Assembly: GCA_022827275.1 (NCBI GenBank)
Contig: JAJDTG010000020.1
Location: forward strand, 1 to 64,000
DNA: 64,000 nucleotides
Direction of reading: 5' to 3'
DNA from: Candidatus Dadabacteria bacterium
GTDB lineage: Bacteria > Desulfobacterota_D > UBA1144 > Nemesobacterales > Nemesobacteraceae
Positions 34,853 through 42,566 of the stretch are shown piece by piece. Every line of letters starts with the position of its first letter. Within the stretch, counting starts at the first letter, position 1. The notes below the pieces were generated by a model that saw nothing but the letters and a program-made list of their open reading frames with translations, was not told the DNA's origin and did not search any database. The position numbers were made by a program, and so were the translations under genes.

Positions 34853-35455
34853 TCAAGGTTCCGCGGCGCAAAGAGCCTCGAACAAAGCGTGGACCCGGAC
34901 GCGCAAACTTTCCATGTCAGAGGAGTTTTTTATCAGAAAATCGGCCTGAGATGCCTTTTCCGCTTCGGACATCTGGGAATCCATGCGGCGGCGGATTTCC
35001 TCAGGCGACATGCCGTCACGGGCCGCCACCCTGCGTTCCCTCAGTTCATCAGGAGACGTAACTACCACTAGGCCGTCGATCAAGTCATCAAGTCCACCGC
35101 TTCCACGATCTATGAGCGACGCCTCAACAAACACAATCGGTTCACCGCTTCGATCGGATATCTTTTCCCTTATCCGCTCAAGAATCCTCGGATGGGTTAT
35201 CCCGTTAAGCCGCTTGCGGTCCCGCTCGCTTGCAAACACTATTTCGGCAAGGGCGCCGCGGTCAAGCGTCCCGTCCGCGCGGAGAACCTCCCGGCCGAAG
35301 CAGTTGACGATTTCCGAAAGCGCGGGTTCCCCGGGCCGTACGACTTCCCTCGCCACCTCGTCGGCATCCACGGTGAACGCCCCGAACTCACGCAGCATCC
35401 CCGCCACAGTCGATTTTCCCGAACCTATATTTCCTGTAAGCCCGTATATCTTCAT
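34853..35455 (-). CDS. coaE: Dephospho-CoA kinase
   Basis: Phosphorylates dephospho-CoA to coenzyme A in the last step of CoA synthesis. 200 residues with P-loop 'GLTGNIGSGKSTVA' near the N terminus, 'DADEVAREVVRPG' and 'ITHPRI' in their family positions. It starts two bases after the gltX stop, so the pair is cotranscribed. Confidence 0.95.
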   Translation of the reverse strand: MKIYGLTGNIGSGKSTVAGMLREFGAFTVDADEVAREVVRPGEPALSEIVNCFGREVLRADGTLDRGALAEIVFASERDRKRLNGITHPRILERIREKISDRSGEPIVFVEASLIDRGSGGLDDLIDGLVVVTSPDELRERRVAARDGMSPEEIRRRMDSQMSEAEKASQADFLIKNSSDMESLRVRVHALFEALCAAEP

Positions 35456-35457
35456 CT

Positions 35458-36861
35458 TCAGGCAATGCGGGAGCTTATAAAGTCAATTGCCCTTGCAAGA
35501 CGCAGCGCTACGGTGTCTTTGCCCAGTATCTCGACAACATCAAAGATCCCGGGACTCTTCGTCGAACCGGTAAGCGCAACCCTGACGGGCTGAGCTATCT
35601 TCCCAAGTCCAAGGCCAGTTTGCTGCATCACACGTTCGAAACCCCCGTGAATATTGTCATGGGAAAAGTCCTCCACGCTGGAGAGCTCTTTTGCCAGAAG
35701 CCCAAAAATCTCGCCGTTTCGTTCAACCAGAAACTTCTCCGCCGCCTTCTCGTCGTACTCGAAATCGTCGGTGAAAAAGTAAAGGGACTGATCCACTATT
35801 GCGTTAAGAGTCTCTGAGCGCTCGCGCATCTGCGCAACTATTTTACAAAGCCGCTCGGAAGACGGCTGAGGGAACCCCTTTTGCATGATAAGAGGAACTA
35901 TTTTCTCCGATATACTCTCTTCGGACAGATCCCTTAAATATTTTCCGTTAAGCCAGAGAAATTTCTGAGGGTCAAACACCGAGGGAGATTTTCCGATACC
36001 TTTCAGGCTGAATTTTTCAATAAGTTCCTGCGTTGTAAAGATTTCCTGATCCCCAAAAGACCAGCCCAACCTCACGAGATAATTAAGCACCGCTTCTGGA
36101 AGATACCCGCGCACTCGGTACTCCGTAACGGATTCCGCACCATGGCGCTTTGAGAGCTTCTTCCCGTCCGCGCCGAGTATCATCGGAACATGTGCGAGCT
36201 TCGGCTTCGAGAAGCCGAGCGCCTCAGCTATCAGTATCTGCCTCGGGGCGTTTATTATATGGTCATCACCCCTTATGACGTGAGATATATCCATCTGCGC
36301 GTCATCAACCGCCGCGGCAAAGTTGTAGGTTGGAAATCCGTCAGCTTTCAGTATGACGAAGTCTTCTATTTCAGAAGAGTCGAAAACTATCCCGCCGCGG
36401 ACAAGGTCCTCAACAGAAATTTTCTCTCCAGGGGAAACAGAAAGCCTTACGGCGTAAGGCTTTCCAGGAGCCGCACCGAGCTGCGACCACTCCCTTCTGT
36501 ATCTGAAGACCTCTCCTTTCTCTCTGGCCTCTTCCCTCCTCCGCCCGAGCTCCTCGGCAGTAACGTAGCACCTGTACGCCTTGTCCTCGTCAATGAGCCG
36601 CTCGGCAAGCTGACCGTAATCGGCAAGCCGCTCTGACTGCCGGACGATTTCCCCCTGCCACTTGAGCCCAAGCCACTTAAGCGATTCGACGATCTGCCGC
36701 TCGAATCTCTCCTCGGAGCGCGCACGATCGGTATCCTCGATTCTGAGCAGGAAATCTCCGCCGAGACTCGCGGAAAAAAGCCAGTTGAAAATTGCGGTGC
36801 GGGCTGCTCCTACATGAAGAGCACCCGTGGGGCTGGGAGCGAATCTTGTTACGATCTTCAC
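35458..36861 (-). CDS. gltX: Glutamyl-tRNA synthetase
   Basis: Charges tRNA-Glu with glutamate. About 467 residues with the HIGH-type motif 'APSPTGALHVGAART', 'IEDTDRARSEER' and the KMSKS-type loop 'KKLSKRHG'. The open frame runs upstream to 37059 into the divergent gene, but the family begins at 'KIVTRFAPSPTG', so GTG at 36861 is the start. There is no Shine-Dalgarno sequence; TAAAAT ends seven bases before the GTG, suggesting a leaderless message. The anticodon-binding C terminus is present. Genome-wide duplication of this gene is common, so tRNA-Gln charging cannot be excluded. Confidence 0.95.
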   Translation of the reverse strand: MKIVTRFAPSPTGALHVGAARTAIFNWLFSASLGGDFLLRIEDTDRARSEERFERQIVESLKWLGLKWQGEIVRQSERLADYGQLAERLIDEDKAYRCYVTAEELGRRREEAREKGEVFRYRREWSQLGAAPGKPYAVRLSVSPGEKISVEDLVRGGIVFDSSEIEDFVILKADGFPTYNFAAAVDDAQMDISHVIRGDDHIINAPRQILIAEALGFSKPKLAHVPMILGADGKKLSKRHGAESVTEYRVRGYLPEAVLNYLVRLGWSFGDQEIFTTQELIEKFSLKGIGKSPSVFDPQKFLWLNGKYLRDLSEESISEKIVPLIMQKGFPQPSSERLCKIVAQMRERSETLNAIVDQSLYFFTDDFEYDEKAAEKFLVERNGEIFGLLAKELSSVEDFSHDNIHGGFERVMQQTGLGLGKIAQPVRVALTGSTKSPGIFDVVEILGKDTVALRLARAIDFISSRIA

Positions 36862-36868
36862 GGATATT

Positions 36869-36874
36869 ATTTTA
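36869..36874 (-). promoter_or_regulatory. Leaderless-type -10 box before gltX
   Basis: On the minus strand, TAAAAT at 36874-36869 ends seven bases before the GTG. No clear -35 box is found, so the match rests on the -10 and spacing only. Confidence 0.4.
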
Positions 36875-36913
36875 CACGCCGAAGCGGCAAAAAAAGAAAT
36901 GCCGCCGAAGGGC

Positions 36914-36943
36914 TTGGGGATTCTTCCCAGCAGATTGTATAAT
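36914..36943 (+). promoter_or_regulatory. Promoter of the BtuF-like gene, leaderless spacing
   Basis: TTGGGG (36914-36919), 18 bases, then a perfect TATAAT (36938-36943). The ATG at 36951 comes seven bases after the -10, where transcription itself should start. There is no ribosome site. Confidence 0.55.
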
Positions 36944-36950
36944 AACCCCA

Positions 36951-37901
36951 ATGAGAATATGTTCGCTTCTTCCCAGCTCAACTGAGATAGTATTCGCTCT
37001 CGGACTTGAGGAGAATCTGGTCGCGGTAACCCACGAATGCGACTATCCGCCCCAAGCACGCGGCAAACCCGTGGTCGTAAACAGCATCCTTAAAGAAAAG
37101 GGAAAGCTCTCAAGCGCGCACATAGACGAGTTTGTGAGCCAAAGCCGTCTGGAGGGAAAAAGCGTCTACCTGATCGACTCGGAGCGCCTTAAAGAGATAA
37201 AACCGGATCTTATCATAACCCAGGGACTCTGCGATGTCTGCGCCGTATCCGAAAACGAGGTAACGGAAGTCTGCGAGATTCTTGAGAGCAGCCCCGAAAT
37301 ACTGTCTCTTGAGCCTTCCTCCATCGGGGAGATAATGGATTCCATACTGCTTCTGGGAGAAGTCACCGGAACCAAGGAAAAGGCCTCGCAGATCGTAGAT
37401 GATCTTCGCAGAAGAATCGAGAGCGTCGAGAAAAAACTCTCGGGGGAAAGGTACCGGCCAGGGGTTTTCTGCCTTGAGTGGCTCAACCCTCCTTACGCCG
37501 CCGGGCACTGGGTGCCGGAAATGGTAAAGACGGCGGGCGGAGAACCGTTAATCTCAAGGGCGGGAGAACCTTCGTTTAAAACAACCTGGGATGAGATACT
37601 CGAGTCGTCGCCTGACTACCTAATCCTGATGCCCTGCGGGTTTGACGTAGAGAAAACGCTTGACGGGATAGAGGATGTAACAAGCGAGGTAAGTCAATGG
37701 CATGCACTGCGCGCGGTAAAAAAAGGTCACTGCTACATAGTGGATGCCAACTCATATTTCAGCAGACCGTCGCCCCGGACTGTCGATGGAATTGAACTGC
37801 TGGCAGGAATAATTCACTCTGATATATTCACGCAGCAACCGAGGGCAAACTCGGTTCTAAACGTGAAAAACCATTTCTATCTGCAGACTTTTCTCGGTTA
37901 A
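36951..37901 (+). CDS. BtuF-like cobalamin-binding protein without signal peptide
   Basis: 316 residues of the helical-backbone (BtuF/FhuD) family: 'RICSLLPSSTEIVFALGLEENLVAVTHECDYP', 'LKEIKPDLIITQGLCDVCAV', 'EWLNPPYAAGHWVPEMVKTAGGEPL' and 'FSRPSPRTVDGIELLAGI'. It begins directly with the binding domain and lacks an export signal, like the cytoplasmic cobalamin-binding subgroup. That form may handle corrinoids inside the cell rather than feed an ABC importer. It diverges from gltX. Its 3' end is copied at 38124-38231. Confidence 0.88.
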   Translation: MRICSLLPSSTEIVFALGLEENLVAVTHECDYPPQARGKPVVVNSILKEKGKLSSAHIDEFVSQSRLEGKSVYLIDSERLKEIKPDLIITQGLCDVCAVSENEVTEVCEILESSPEILSLEPSSIGEIMDSILLLGEVTGTKEKASQIVDDLRRRIESVEKKLSGERYRPGVFCLEWLNPPYAAGHWVPEMVKTAGGEPLISRAGEPSFKTTWDEILESSPDYLILMPCGFDVEKTLDGIEDVTSEVSQWHALRAVKKGHCYIVDANSYFSRPSPRTVDGIELLAGIIHSDIFTQQPRANSVLNVKNHFYLQTFLG

Positions 37902-38164
37902 GACTTCGGAGCCTGAAAAGGATCCGCTTCAGCCGGAGCAGCATCGGAATCTGAAGAAATCTCACCACTTGCAGATGCTACCGCAGACCGAAAAGGATCT
38001 ACTTCACCTGAGGAAGCATCGGAATCTGAAGGAGCTTCAGCACTTGCAGGCGCTACCGCGGACCGAAAAGGATCTGCATCTCCTTTTCCATTTGACATAA
38101 GAAACACCCCTATGACTAAAAATATTGAACTGCTGGGGAGTGTAACCCACCCACATATATTCAC
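37898..38164 (-). pseudogene. Small repeat-bearing membrane protein, 5' end replaced
   Basis: Encodes 'IFLVIGVFLMSNGKG' followed by three copies of a unit containing DPFRSAV/DPFQ and runs of Ser, Asp, Glu and Ala (about 20 residues each, 'DSDASSGEVDPFRSAV'). The C-terminal part resembles the neighbour at 38231, but the upstream part of the transmembrane helix has been replaced by duplicated btuF sequence. The only start codons left are a GTG (38164) and a TTG (38182) in that foreign sequence. Probably nonfunctional, though still open. Its stop codon overlaps the btuF stop. Confidence 0.6.
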
Positions 38165-38231
38165 GCAACAACCGAAGGCCAACTCGGTTCTAAACGTGAA
38201 AAATCATTTCCACCTGCAGGCTTTTCTCGGT
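38124..38231 (+). pseudogene. Duplicated C-terminal fragment of the BtuF-like gene
   Basis: 36 codons matching the C terminus of the BtuF-like protein ('IFTQQP', 'ANSVLNVKNHF' are identical). The original TAA is changed to TAT, so the frame runs on into the small gene region. No promoter or start belongs to it. Confidence 0.85.
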
Positions 38232-38476
38232 TATTGCGGGGCCTGGAAGGGATCCACTTCTCCTGAGGGAGCCGCGGGAGCTGCAGCACTCGCCTCCTGA
38301 GGCGCCGCCTGCGCGGACTGAAAAGGATCCACATCGCCTTGGGGCTCCTGGGGTTCAGGCGGAGCGGGTGGTTCGGCAGCCTGCTGCCCCCCTCCTCCTT
38401 CGTTTAACATAAGGACTATCCCTATGATAAGAATTACGATAGCTAACAGCACTAACTCATTACCTTGTATTGTCAT
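38231..38476 (-). CDS. Small single-helix membrane protein with DPFQ repeats
   Basis: 81 residues: a hydrophobic segment (about 8-23, 'VLLAIVILIIGIVLM'), a glycine stretch, then a proline-, alanine- and glutamine-rich tail with two 'GDVDPFQS/GEVDPFQA' units. ATG 38476 has AGGAGG 13 bases upstream. No family is recognised. The low-complexity tail might bind proteins or be exposed on one side of the membrane. The intact version of the gene duplicated at 37898. Confidence 0.6.
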   Translation of the reverse strand: MTIQGNELVLLAIVILIIGIVLMLNEGGGGQQAAEPPAPPEPQEPQGDVDPFQSAQAAPQEASAAAPAAPSGEVDPFQAPQ

Positions 38477-38586
38477 TGAGACTATCTATCCTCCTGATAC
38501 TCTTTATACTACTATGCCAGGACCACGAACCTAAAGTCCGCAAAAACCTTAATCCTATTTTTAATGATACTGATTCATGAAACAGT

Positions 38587-39045
38587 ATGTCAAGCATATT
38601 TTCGACGCCTGAAACAACATATGACACACTTGAGCAGGATGCAGAACTGCAGATAGCGCTCTCCCAAATCCTCTACGGTTGCGTACCGCACGCAACGGAA
38701 GAGGAATGTTTGATGATTTTCAAGGAAAGCCCGGAAAAAATCGCCACTCTTGCCGATATCCGGAAAATATCAACTCGGTTTTTCACAGTCGAAAAAGAGG
38801 AATTTCCTTCGGTCGCCATGGAAATAAGGATAACGACGGGCAAAAACCTCAGGCTGAAGTACGAATACTTCTTCCTCACCGAGTCTTCGGAAGAAACCTT
38901 TTTCCTCTCCACCTTGGCGAGACTTGGGGTGTTTTCCATTCTTTTTCTCTGCGATGATACGCATTGTGCCATTTCGGCGGAGATGACCGAGGCGGAGATA
39001 GGACCGCTTAAAGAGATCGTCATCTCGCACATAGAGGCCGGTTGA
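38587..39045 (+). CDS. Uncharacterised 152-residue protein
   Basis: No family recognised. Soluble, acidic, with cysteines at 'YGCVPHATEEEC' and 'LCDDTHC'. One moderately hydrophobic strand ('FSILFLC') suggests a globular mixed fold. Start ATG 38587 has no clear ribosome site. It stands 56 bases before fabH on the same strand and could be cotranscribed with it. Confidence 0.65.
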   Translation: MSSIFSTPETTYDTLEQDAELQIALSQILYGCVPHATEEECLMIFKESPEKIATLADIRKISTRFFTVEKEEFPSVAMEIRITTGKNLRLKYEYFFLTESSEETFFLSTLARLGVFSILFLCDDTHCAISAEMTEAEIGPLKEIVISHIEAG

Positions 39046-39101
39046 CAAAATTAGGGCTTTAAACTATTATTGCGCTAACCACTTCGGAGAGAAATTCCAA
39101 G

Positions 39102-40079
39102 TTGAAATACGCAAAAATTATAGGAACCGGTTCTTCGGTTCCCGAAACCATACTTTCCAATTCAGACCTGGAAAAGATGGTCGATACCTCCGATGAGTGG
39201 ATTACATCCAGAACCGGCATAAAAGAACGCAGGATCGCGGATGAAAACACCGCCGCTTCCGATGTCGCCTACGGAGCCGCCGAGAAAGCGCTGAGGGCCG
39301 CTGGCGTAAGCCCGCAGCAGCTCGACGTGATCATAGTTGGAACCATAACCCCGGATTTTATCTTCCCCTCAACTGGCTGCGTTCTCCAGAGCCGCCTCGG
39401 AGCGAAGAAGGCCTATGCCTTCGATCTTATGGCCGGCTGCTCGGGATTTCTCTATACTCTCCATGTTGCCGAGGGAATAATAAAATCGGGCGGCGCAGAG
39501 AAAATTCTCGCCATAGGCGTGGACGTCCTCTCGAAAGTCACCGACTTCGAGGATCGCTCAACCTGCATACTTTTCGGCGACGGGGCAGGCGCAGCAGTTC
39601 TCACCGCCTCTGACGAACCTGGAATTCTCTCATCCATTCTCAGCTCGGACGGAGATGACTGGGACCTTCTCTACGTCCCGGCGGGAGGCTCGAGAACGCC
39701 GATTGACGAGGAAGTGCTTAAGAGCAGAGAGCAGTACATAAAGATGAAGGGGAACGACGTTTTCAAAGTTGCCGTCAAGAGCATGGAGTCGGCAACCGTG
39801 GCCGCCATCACCAAGGCAAACGTCTCTCCCGAGGACATCGACCTTTTCGTTCCACACCAAGCAAATTACAGGATTTTGGAAGCCGTGAGAAAAAGGCTTG
39901 GTTTCCCGGAGGAAAAAGTGTTTGCGAACCTCGACAAATACGGGAACACCTCAGGGGCATCCATTCCCCTCGCCCTCGACGAGGCGGTTCGCCAGGGAAA
40001 CGTAGGAGAAGGAAGCCTCGTGCTGTTTGCGGCTTTCGGAGCCGGTTTTACCTGGGGCGCTTCGGTGGTAAGGTTCTGA
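39102..40079 (+). CDS. fabH: 3-oxoacyl-ACP synthase III (FabH)
   Basis: Starts fatty acid chains by condensing acetyl-CoA or another acyl-CoA with malonyl-ACP. 325 residues. The catalytic cysteine lies in 'DLMAGCSGFLYTLHVA', the histidine in 'LFVPHQANYRI' and the asparagine in 'LDKYGNTSGASIPLAL'. N-terminal 'IGTGSSVPETILSN' and 'SRTGIKERRIA' are typical. Start TTG 39102 with GGAGAG upstream. As the only fab gene here, its other partners are outside the window. Confidence 0.95.
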   Translation: MKYAKIIGTGSSVPETILSNSDLEKMVDTSDEWITSRTGIKERRIADENTAASDVAYGAAEKALRAAGVSPQQLDVIIVGTITPDFIFPSTGCVLQSRLGAKKAYAFDLMAGCSGFLYTLHVAEGIIKSGGAEKILAIGVDVLSKVTDFEDRSTCILFGDGAGAAVLTASDEPGILSSILSSDGDDWDLLYVPAGGSRTPIDEEVLKSREQYIKMKGNDVFKVAVKSMESATVAAITKANVSPEDIDLFVPHQANYRILEAVRKRLGFPEEKVFANLDKYGNTSGASIPLALDEAVRQGNVGEGSLVLFAAFGAGFTWGASVVRF

Positions 40080-40149
40080 GCACCTTCCATAGCACCGCAT
40101 CGGGCTTGTCAAAAATGCGGATTGTTTTCTTCTCGGAAAAACGCAGAAC

Positions 40150-41043
40150 ATGACTCTTTCCTCAATCCCAGAGCTTGCAAACATCGTCCTGCCGGCGTTC
40201 CTTGTGATTGCCGCGGGTTTCCTCTTTAGCAGGACGAAAAAAATAGACATCTCTTCGATTAACGATCTTGTGGTCTACGTGACCACGCCTTGTCTGATAA
40301 TCTCGTCTCTCTCGGATTTCACGATGAATCCGTCCGTAACGGCAAAGATTTTCCTTTCGATGTCAGCGGTCATTTTCGCTACGATCATAGTCGGCGGGGC
40401 ACTCACGAAAACATTCCGGCTCGATTCGAGAGTATATCTCCCCCCCGTGGTTTTCGCGAACACGGGAAACCTTGGGCTTCCCCTTTGTCTTTTCGCATTC
40501 GGGCAGTACGGGTTTAACATCGCGATCCTCTGCGTCGTCTCGGCCATGCTGCTTCACTACACTGTGGGAATTCTGATCCTCGATTCCGGAAAGAATCATC
40601 TGCGCGAGATATTCAGGCTTCCCCTTATATACGCCACCGTGGCCGGAATAATCATAAATTCGGTCGGCTTCGATATTCCGGTCGTTGTCGAAAGGCCCGT
40701 AGCCCTTCTCGGGGATATCACCATACCCGCAATGCTCTTCTCGCTAGGATACAAGCTATCCGAAATGAAGATCTCCAGGCTTTGGCTTTCCTTTTTCTTC
40801 GGCTCCGCCAGGATATTCCTCGGCGTCATCCTGGGAGCGGTGTTCGTAAATATGTTCGGCCTCAAGGGAGTAGAGGCGAAAGTGGTTATCTTGGAATGCG
40901 CAATGCCTCCCGCGGTTTTTAACTTCGTGCTCGCGGAGAAATACGGCAGGGACTCCGAGACGGTCGCATCAATAATAGTGGCCGGAACGGCGGTCTCCCT
41001 GCTAGTGCTTCCGTTTGTTATTTCGTATCTGGTAAATCAGTGA
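40150..41043 (+). CDS. AEC-family (auxin efflux carrier-like) transporter
   Basis: 297 residues with about ten hydrophobic segments. Characteristic 'VLPAFLVIAAGFLFSRTKKIDISSINDLVVYVTTPCLIISSL' and 'FANTGNLGLPLCLFAFG' motifs of PF03547 transporters. Bacterial relatives export malate, malonate or unknown anions. Follows fabH by 70 bases. Substrate not predictable. Confidence 0.9.
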   Translation: MTLSSIPELANIVLPAFLVIAAGFLFSRTKKIDISSINDLVVYVTTPCLIISSLSDFTMNPSVTAKIFLSMSAVIFATIIVGGALTKTFRLDSRVYLPPVVFANTGNLGLPLCLFAFGQYGFNIAILCVVSAMLLHYTVGILILDSGKNHLREIFRLPLIYATVAGIIINSVGFDIPVVVERPVALLGDITIPAMLFSLGYKLSEMKISRLWLSFFFGSARIFLGVILGAVFVNMFGLKGVEAKVVILECAMPPAVFNFVLAEKYGRDSETVASIIVAGTAVSLLVLPFVISYLVNQ

Positions 41044-41055
41044 GGGATCAGCGGG

Positions 41056-41295
41056 TTATGTTATGTCCCTCAGAGTAAGACCCTCATCCCTGAGGTAAGG
41101 CATAAGACCTTTTTTGGTGATTGTTCTCAGCGCGCGGGCGGAGATTCTTATCCTCACATGCCTGTCTAGCTCGGGAACGTAGATTCTCTTCCAGTGCAGG
41201 TTCGGATTCTGGCGTCTTTTAACGTGGTTGTTCGCGTGGGAGACATTGTTTCCGAAAAGGGGTTTTTTTCCTGTTATAGCGCAACGGCGGGCCAT
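41056..41295 (-). CDS. rpmB: 50S ribosomal protein L28
   Basis: 79 residues starting 'ARRCAITGKKPLFGNNVSHANN'. The basic fold ending 'LMPYLRDEGLTL' matches L28. It follows rpmG by 15 bases on the minus strand. In many bacteria the same L28-L33 pair occurs. Confidence 0.97.
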   Translation of the reverse strand: MARRCAITGKKPLFGNNVSHANNHVKRRQNPNLHWKRIYVPELDRHVRIRISARALRTITKKGLMPYLRDEGLTLRDIT

Positions 41296-41310
41296 CGTGA
41301 TTTCCTCTGA

Positions 41311-41472
41311 CTACTTGGTCTCCTTAAAGACGACGTGCTTTCTTATAACCGGGTCGTACTTTTTCAGTTCAAGGCGGTCCGGAGTATTCATCTTGTTTTT
41401 CTTCGTGTAGTAGATGTAAGGACTCTCGGTGCTCTTCATCTTGACAAGTACTCTGTTTAACGACTTTCCCAT
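41311..41472 (-). CDS. rpmG: 50S ribosomal protein L33
   Basis: 53 residues read on the minus strand, from the ATG at 41472 to the TAG at 41311. It contains '[19 protein letters not shown]' and '[20 protein letters not shown]', the family pattern, with no zinc-binding cysteine pairs (the C- form). GGGGG precedes the start. Upstream promoter at 41499-41526. Confidence 0.96.
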   Translation of the reverse strand: MGKSLNRVLVKMKSTESPYIYYTKKNKMNTPDRLELKKYDPVIRKHVVFKETK

Positions 41473-41498
41473 TGCAACCCCCGAAAAAGTGAATGGTT

Positions 41499-41526
41499 AT
41501 TATCCACGAAAAAAAACTGTTTTCAA
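41499..41526 (-). promoter_or_regulatory. Promoter of rpmG-rpmB
   Basis: Minus-strand TTGAAA (41526-41521) and GATAAT (41504-41499), 16 bases apart. Both are one mismatch from consensus. The leader would be about 19 bases. Confidence 0.7.
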
Positions 41527-41660
41527 GGAAAAATTTTGGGGATTATCCGGTTAACTAGCCAAAAGTTTCTGCACTTTTTAGACTAACTTCCTGTAATTGT
41601 TAGTAAATTAAATTTATCCACGGGTTGTGAAAATTTTTTTAGATAACACCGTGGCTTTAT

Positions 41661-42059
41661 TCATGGATTAGGATTAGCAATAAAGCGAGCACCCCTTGCT
41701 ATTTCCAAAGCCAAAAGCTTTCTTGCATCTTTACTAGATGGCCAGCCTTTAATATTGGCATGATTGGGATTGTCTGCTGTTGGATCGGCTACAACATCTA
41801 ACGATTGTGAAATCACGTGAGAAACTTCCACATCAGCCCTACCATGAAGCTTTCTATTTTGCTGCCCAGAAACAATTTCATTTCCGATACCCCAAATTTC
41901 ATTTTCGGAAAGATTTAAATGGCGGGTAGTTGATAATTCCAGAGGGTCTTCCGGCGGAATGAAAGCATCTTGTTTGACGGTTTGGTCTTTTTTACGATAC
42001 CACCTCGAAGAAGTAATATATCTGGCTAAAAGCTCTTCATGTAATATAGAATCCGTCAT
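41661..42059 (-). CDS. Uncharacterised third protein of the TIGR04255 cassette
   Basis: 132 residues. 'ARYITSSRWYRKKDQTVKQDAFIPPEDPLELSTTRHLNLSENEIWGIGNEI' is the core and resembles an uncharacterised family I have seen in bacterial genomes next to TIGR04255 proteins. That link is recollection and needs checking. The rest is soluble, with 'RADVEVSHVISQSLDVVADPTADNPNHANIKGWPS' and a C-terminal helix. Its ATG overlaps the previous stop (ATGA). No function known. It is the last gene of a three-gene minus operon in an AT-rich island. Confidence 0.75.
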   Translation of the reverse strand: MTDSILHEELLARYITSSRWYRKKDQTVKQDAFIPPEDPLELSTTRHLNLSENEIWGIGNEIVSGQQNRKLHGRADVEVSHVISQSLDVVADPTADNPNHANIKGWPSSKDARKLLALEIARGARFIANPNP

Positions 42060-42565
42060 ACATTTTCGCTTGTAACATTTTCGATCAGCTTTACTAGATC
42101 TTCTGAAACTTCAAACAAAGCAAAACCATCTCCATGTCTTCGTTCTCCACCAATTATAGCAGCAAAATAAAGCCGCCCTCCAGGGTTAATGCTAATTGAT
42201 ATCACTCTGGAAGGAGACCTATACCATTCCAGAGTGATTGCTCCGTCCGGCTCAGCACCTATTTCCGGTGATTCGATGCCCAAGGGAAAAGACCAGAGGA
42301 AGACCCTAGCGTTCCACCAAACCTCTCTTGTTACTGGTTTCGCTCTCTCTCCATCCCAGCCCCCTAAGGAACATTCTTCAAGGGTTTTTTGCAACTCCTG
42401 AAGAGTGCCTCTACCAATAAAACTTAAGGCCTTAGATTTATGTAAATGACTAGATACTTTTTTTCTTTCTTGGTCTATGTAACGTGCCGCGGAAACATAC
42501 TGATCAGAAGAACCCTGATCTGCATAACCCGAAATACCAGTAAAATTCATTGCGACAGTAGGCAT
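42056..42565 (-). CDS. Uncharacterised second protein of the TIGR04255 cassette
   Basis: About 169 residues. The central 'LGGWDGERAKPVTREVWWNARVFL' and 'PEIGAEPDGAITLEWY' followed by 'VISISINPGGRLYFAAIIGG' form a distinct, conserved-looking core, probably a beta-rich fold. ATG 42565 is preferred over a GTG at 42574 because GAGGAG lies ten bases before it; it then begins two bases after the TIGR04255 stop. No enzyme motif recognised. Translation is coupled at both ends. Confidence 0.75.
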   Translation of the reverse strand: MPTVAMNFTGISGYADQGSSDQYVSAARYIDQERKKVSSHLHKSKALSFIGRGTLQELQKTLEECSLGGWDGERAKPVTREVWWNARVFLWSFPLGIESPEIGAEPDGAITLEWYRSPSRVISISINPGGRLYFAAIIGGERRHGDGFALFEVSEDLVKLIENVTSENV

Positions 42566-42566
42566 G

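Larger units (their letters stand above)
37791..38435. repeat. Tandem duplication of the btuF 3' end plus a convergent small gene
   Basis: Bases from about 37791 (codons of 'IELLAG') through the small minus-strand gene are repeated from 38124 onward, offset by about 333 bases. The second copy carries 36 codons of the BtuF C terminus (27 of 36 identical) and a second version of the small gene. The junction near 38123 falls inside the hydrophobic segment of the first small gene. Confidence 0.85.
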
